From positions 81,662 to 145,661 of the forward strand of contig CANJZE010000009.1 in NCBI GenBank assembly GCA_947479455.1: 64,000 nucleotides of DNA, written 5' to 3'. The position numbers and the translations under genes were made by a program. The notes beneath the pieces were generated by a model, which did no database searches, was not told the origin of the DNA, and worked only from the letters and a program-made list of their open reading frames with translations. Position 1 is the first letter of the stretch. Each line of letters starts with the position of its first letter. The stretch is from Bacteroidota bacterium (lineage in GTDB: Bacteria > Bacteroidota > Bacteroidia > Chitinophagales > LD1). Of the stretch, positions 63,257-64,000 are shown piece by piece.

Positions 63257-63799
63257 ATGACAAGCAACTCAATCATAAAAGAACGCCAGCAACCGATAAT
63301 TGCAAGTTATATTGAAAACCCAGAAGCAGCCTGGATTACTGACATGGCTATTATAGAGGGGAAGAACCTAGACGACCCGCTTCATACATCTGTCTCAATT
63401 AATGAGGAACTTAAAGTAGATTTCCCAATAGGAGTTCATAGAGCTGTTGGTGGTCATCACGACTTCCCGAATTCAGGCGATTTACTCTGCGCTGCATTAG
63501 CATCTTGTTTTGACACTGCACTTAGAATGATTGCTAACCGGCTACAGATTACCCTGATTAAAACAAGGGTTATAGCCACAGCAAATGTAGATGTTCGCGG
63601 CACGCTAATGGTGGATAAAGAAGTGCCTGTAGGATTTCAAAGCATGGGTCTGGAAATCGAAATAACTGTATTCAATTCCGTCCCAACAGAGTTGGCAGAT
63701 AAGCTGATAAAAGCGACAGAACGAAGTTGTATAGTATTACAAACCTTGCTACGCGGCACAACTGTTAATGTTAATGCAAGTATTATTAAAACTGATTAG
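63257..63799 (+). CDS. OsmC-family protein
   Basis: 180 residues from ATG 63257 (MTSNSIIKERQQPIIASYIE). The two redox Cys lie in LLCAALASCFDTALRMIANR (about residue 92) and ATERSCIVLQTLLRG (about 159), matching the OsmC/Ohr peroxidase-like fold; DFPIGVHRAVGG is the usual strand-loop. Members reduce organic hydroperoxides or are of unknown role. A longer frame starting at 63080 runs through the signal-peptide stub in another frame and is rejected. Confidence 0.85.
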   Translation: MTSNSIIKERQQPIIASYIENPEAAWITDMAIIEGKNLDDPLHTSVSINEELKVDFPIGVHRAVGGHHDFPNSGDLLCAALASCFDTALRMIANRLQITLIKTRVIATANVDVRGTLMVDKEVPVGFQSMGLEIEITVFNSVPTELADKLIKATERSCIVLQTLLRGTTVNVNASIIKTD

Positions 63800-63812
63800 A
63801 GTTGTTTTTCCG

Positions 63813-63847
63813 TCCCCGCAAAGTCTCCCATCGGGGACTTTGCGGAT
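63813..63847. repeat. REP-like hairpin, family B, before the second transposase
   Basis: Outer arms CCGCAAAGTC (63816-63825) and GACTTTGCGG (63836-63845) with an inner CCC/GGG pairing. It stands about 30 bp before the transposase start and resembles the hairpin at 60996. Confidence 0.65.
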
Positions 63848-63876
63848 AAAGCCGCCTGCATACATTTATCGGGGCA

Positions 63877-64000
63877 ATGTCAGTCAGAACTGAAATAGAA
63901 AAAGAAGTCGGGATATACTTCATCACCATCACTTGTCACAAATGGCTGCCGCTGTTTCAGATGGCTGATGCTTATGAGTCAATCTTCAATTGGTTCAGAG
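63877..64000 (+). mobile_element. REP-associated tyrosine transposase, cut by the window edge
   Basis: The first 41 codons of an open frame: MSVRTEIEKEVGIYFITITC, then HKWLPLFQMADAYESIFNWF. The segment YFITITCHKWLPLF aligns with FFVTTTCHEWLNVF of the transposase at 23164, the N-terminal beta strand of Y1 REP transposases. The catalytic HUH and Tyr are beyond the edge. A family B REP hairpin precedes it. Confidence 0.75.

Noticed and set aside
1..64000. CRISPR arrays, tRNA or rRNA genes
   Set aside because: No regularly spaced identical repeats with unique spacers, no tRNA cloverleaf ends and no conserved rRNA segments were noticed on either strand; a tRNAscan or Infernal run was not possible.

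Overview
The window is a piece of a Bacteroidota chromosome, probably a free-living, gliding-type relative of the Chitinophagales/Sphingobacteriales group. Evidence for this: coding DNA is AT-rich. Several secreted giants end in the gliding-associated (type B) or type A sorting domain of the type IX secretion system (T9SS). There are PorP/SprF channels, SprB repeats and DNRLRE proteins. Promoters, where visible, fit TTTG-N18/19-TAnnTTTG rather than the sigma-70 consensus. No rRNA, tRNA or CRISPR array was seen, and the exact taxon cannot be fixed from sequence alone.

Layout. 1-2739: an open-ended secreted protein on the minus strand. 2883-10043: DinB-like protein, TolC and HlyD-type efflux parts without an ABC permease, a diheme cytochrome c broken by an amber codon inside its second heme motif, EF-P, and accB-accC. 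10157-15640: a SprB-repeat adhesin with its PorP/SprF partner. 15726-20990: FemAB-like/GNAT protein, polysaccharide deacetylase, a 3-hydroxyacyl-CoA dehydrogenase C-domain protein, RidA, an EamA transporter and a pseudouridine synthase. 21051-29122: a second T9SS cargo locus (SBBP/PKD protein, PorP/SprF, TPR-propeller-OmpA protein) split by a REP-associated transposase with its REP hairpins. 29435-47543: a delta-60-repeat protein, metabolic and housekeeping genes, a GxxExxY gene bounded by 9-bp repeat arrays, two tandem DNRLRE proteins and dusB.

47741-53302 is the most unusual block. Five adjacent genes encode six phytanoyl-CoA-dioxygenase-like (PhyH, Fe(II)/2-oxoglutarate) domains, four of the genes nearly or actually abutting. 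A DegT/DnrJ/EryC1 aminotransferase follows, which looks like the core of an uncharacterised tailoring pathway. 54457-58672 carries parts of the lower kynurenine (3-hydroxyanthranilate) pathway: 3-hydroxyanthranilate 3,4-dioxygenase, an SDR with an altered active site, an aminomuconate-semialdehyde-type dehydrogenase and a RidA-type 2-aminomuconate deaminase candidate. It is interrupted by a toxin-antitoxin pair and a broken S23/four-helix-bundle gene flanked by repeats.

59024-64000 is accessory: REP hairpins of two kinds, a 35-residue membrane protein, a compositionally richer hypothetical gene, an eight-copy 21-bp tandem array, a Cro/C1-type regulator, an 18-bp perfect inverted repeat, a signal-peptide stub, an OsmC-like protein and a second REP-associated transposase cut by the right edge. 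Small repeat-bounded genes (two REP transposases, GxxExxY, S23) recur through the right two thirds, and some of their repeats overlap the start or stop codons of neighbouring genes.
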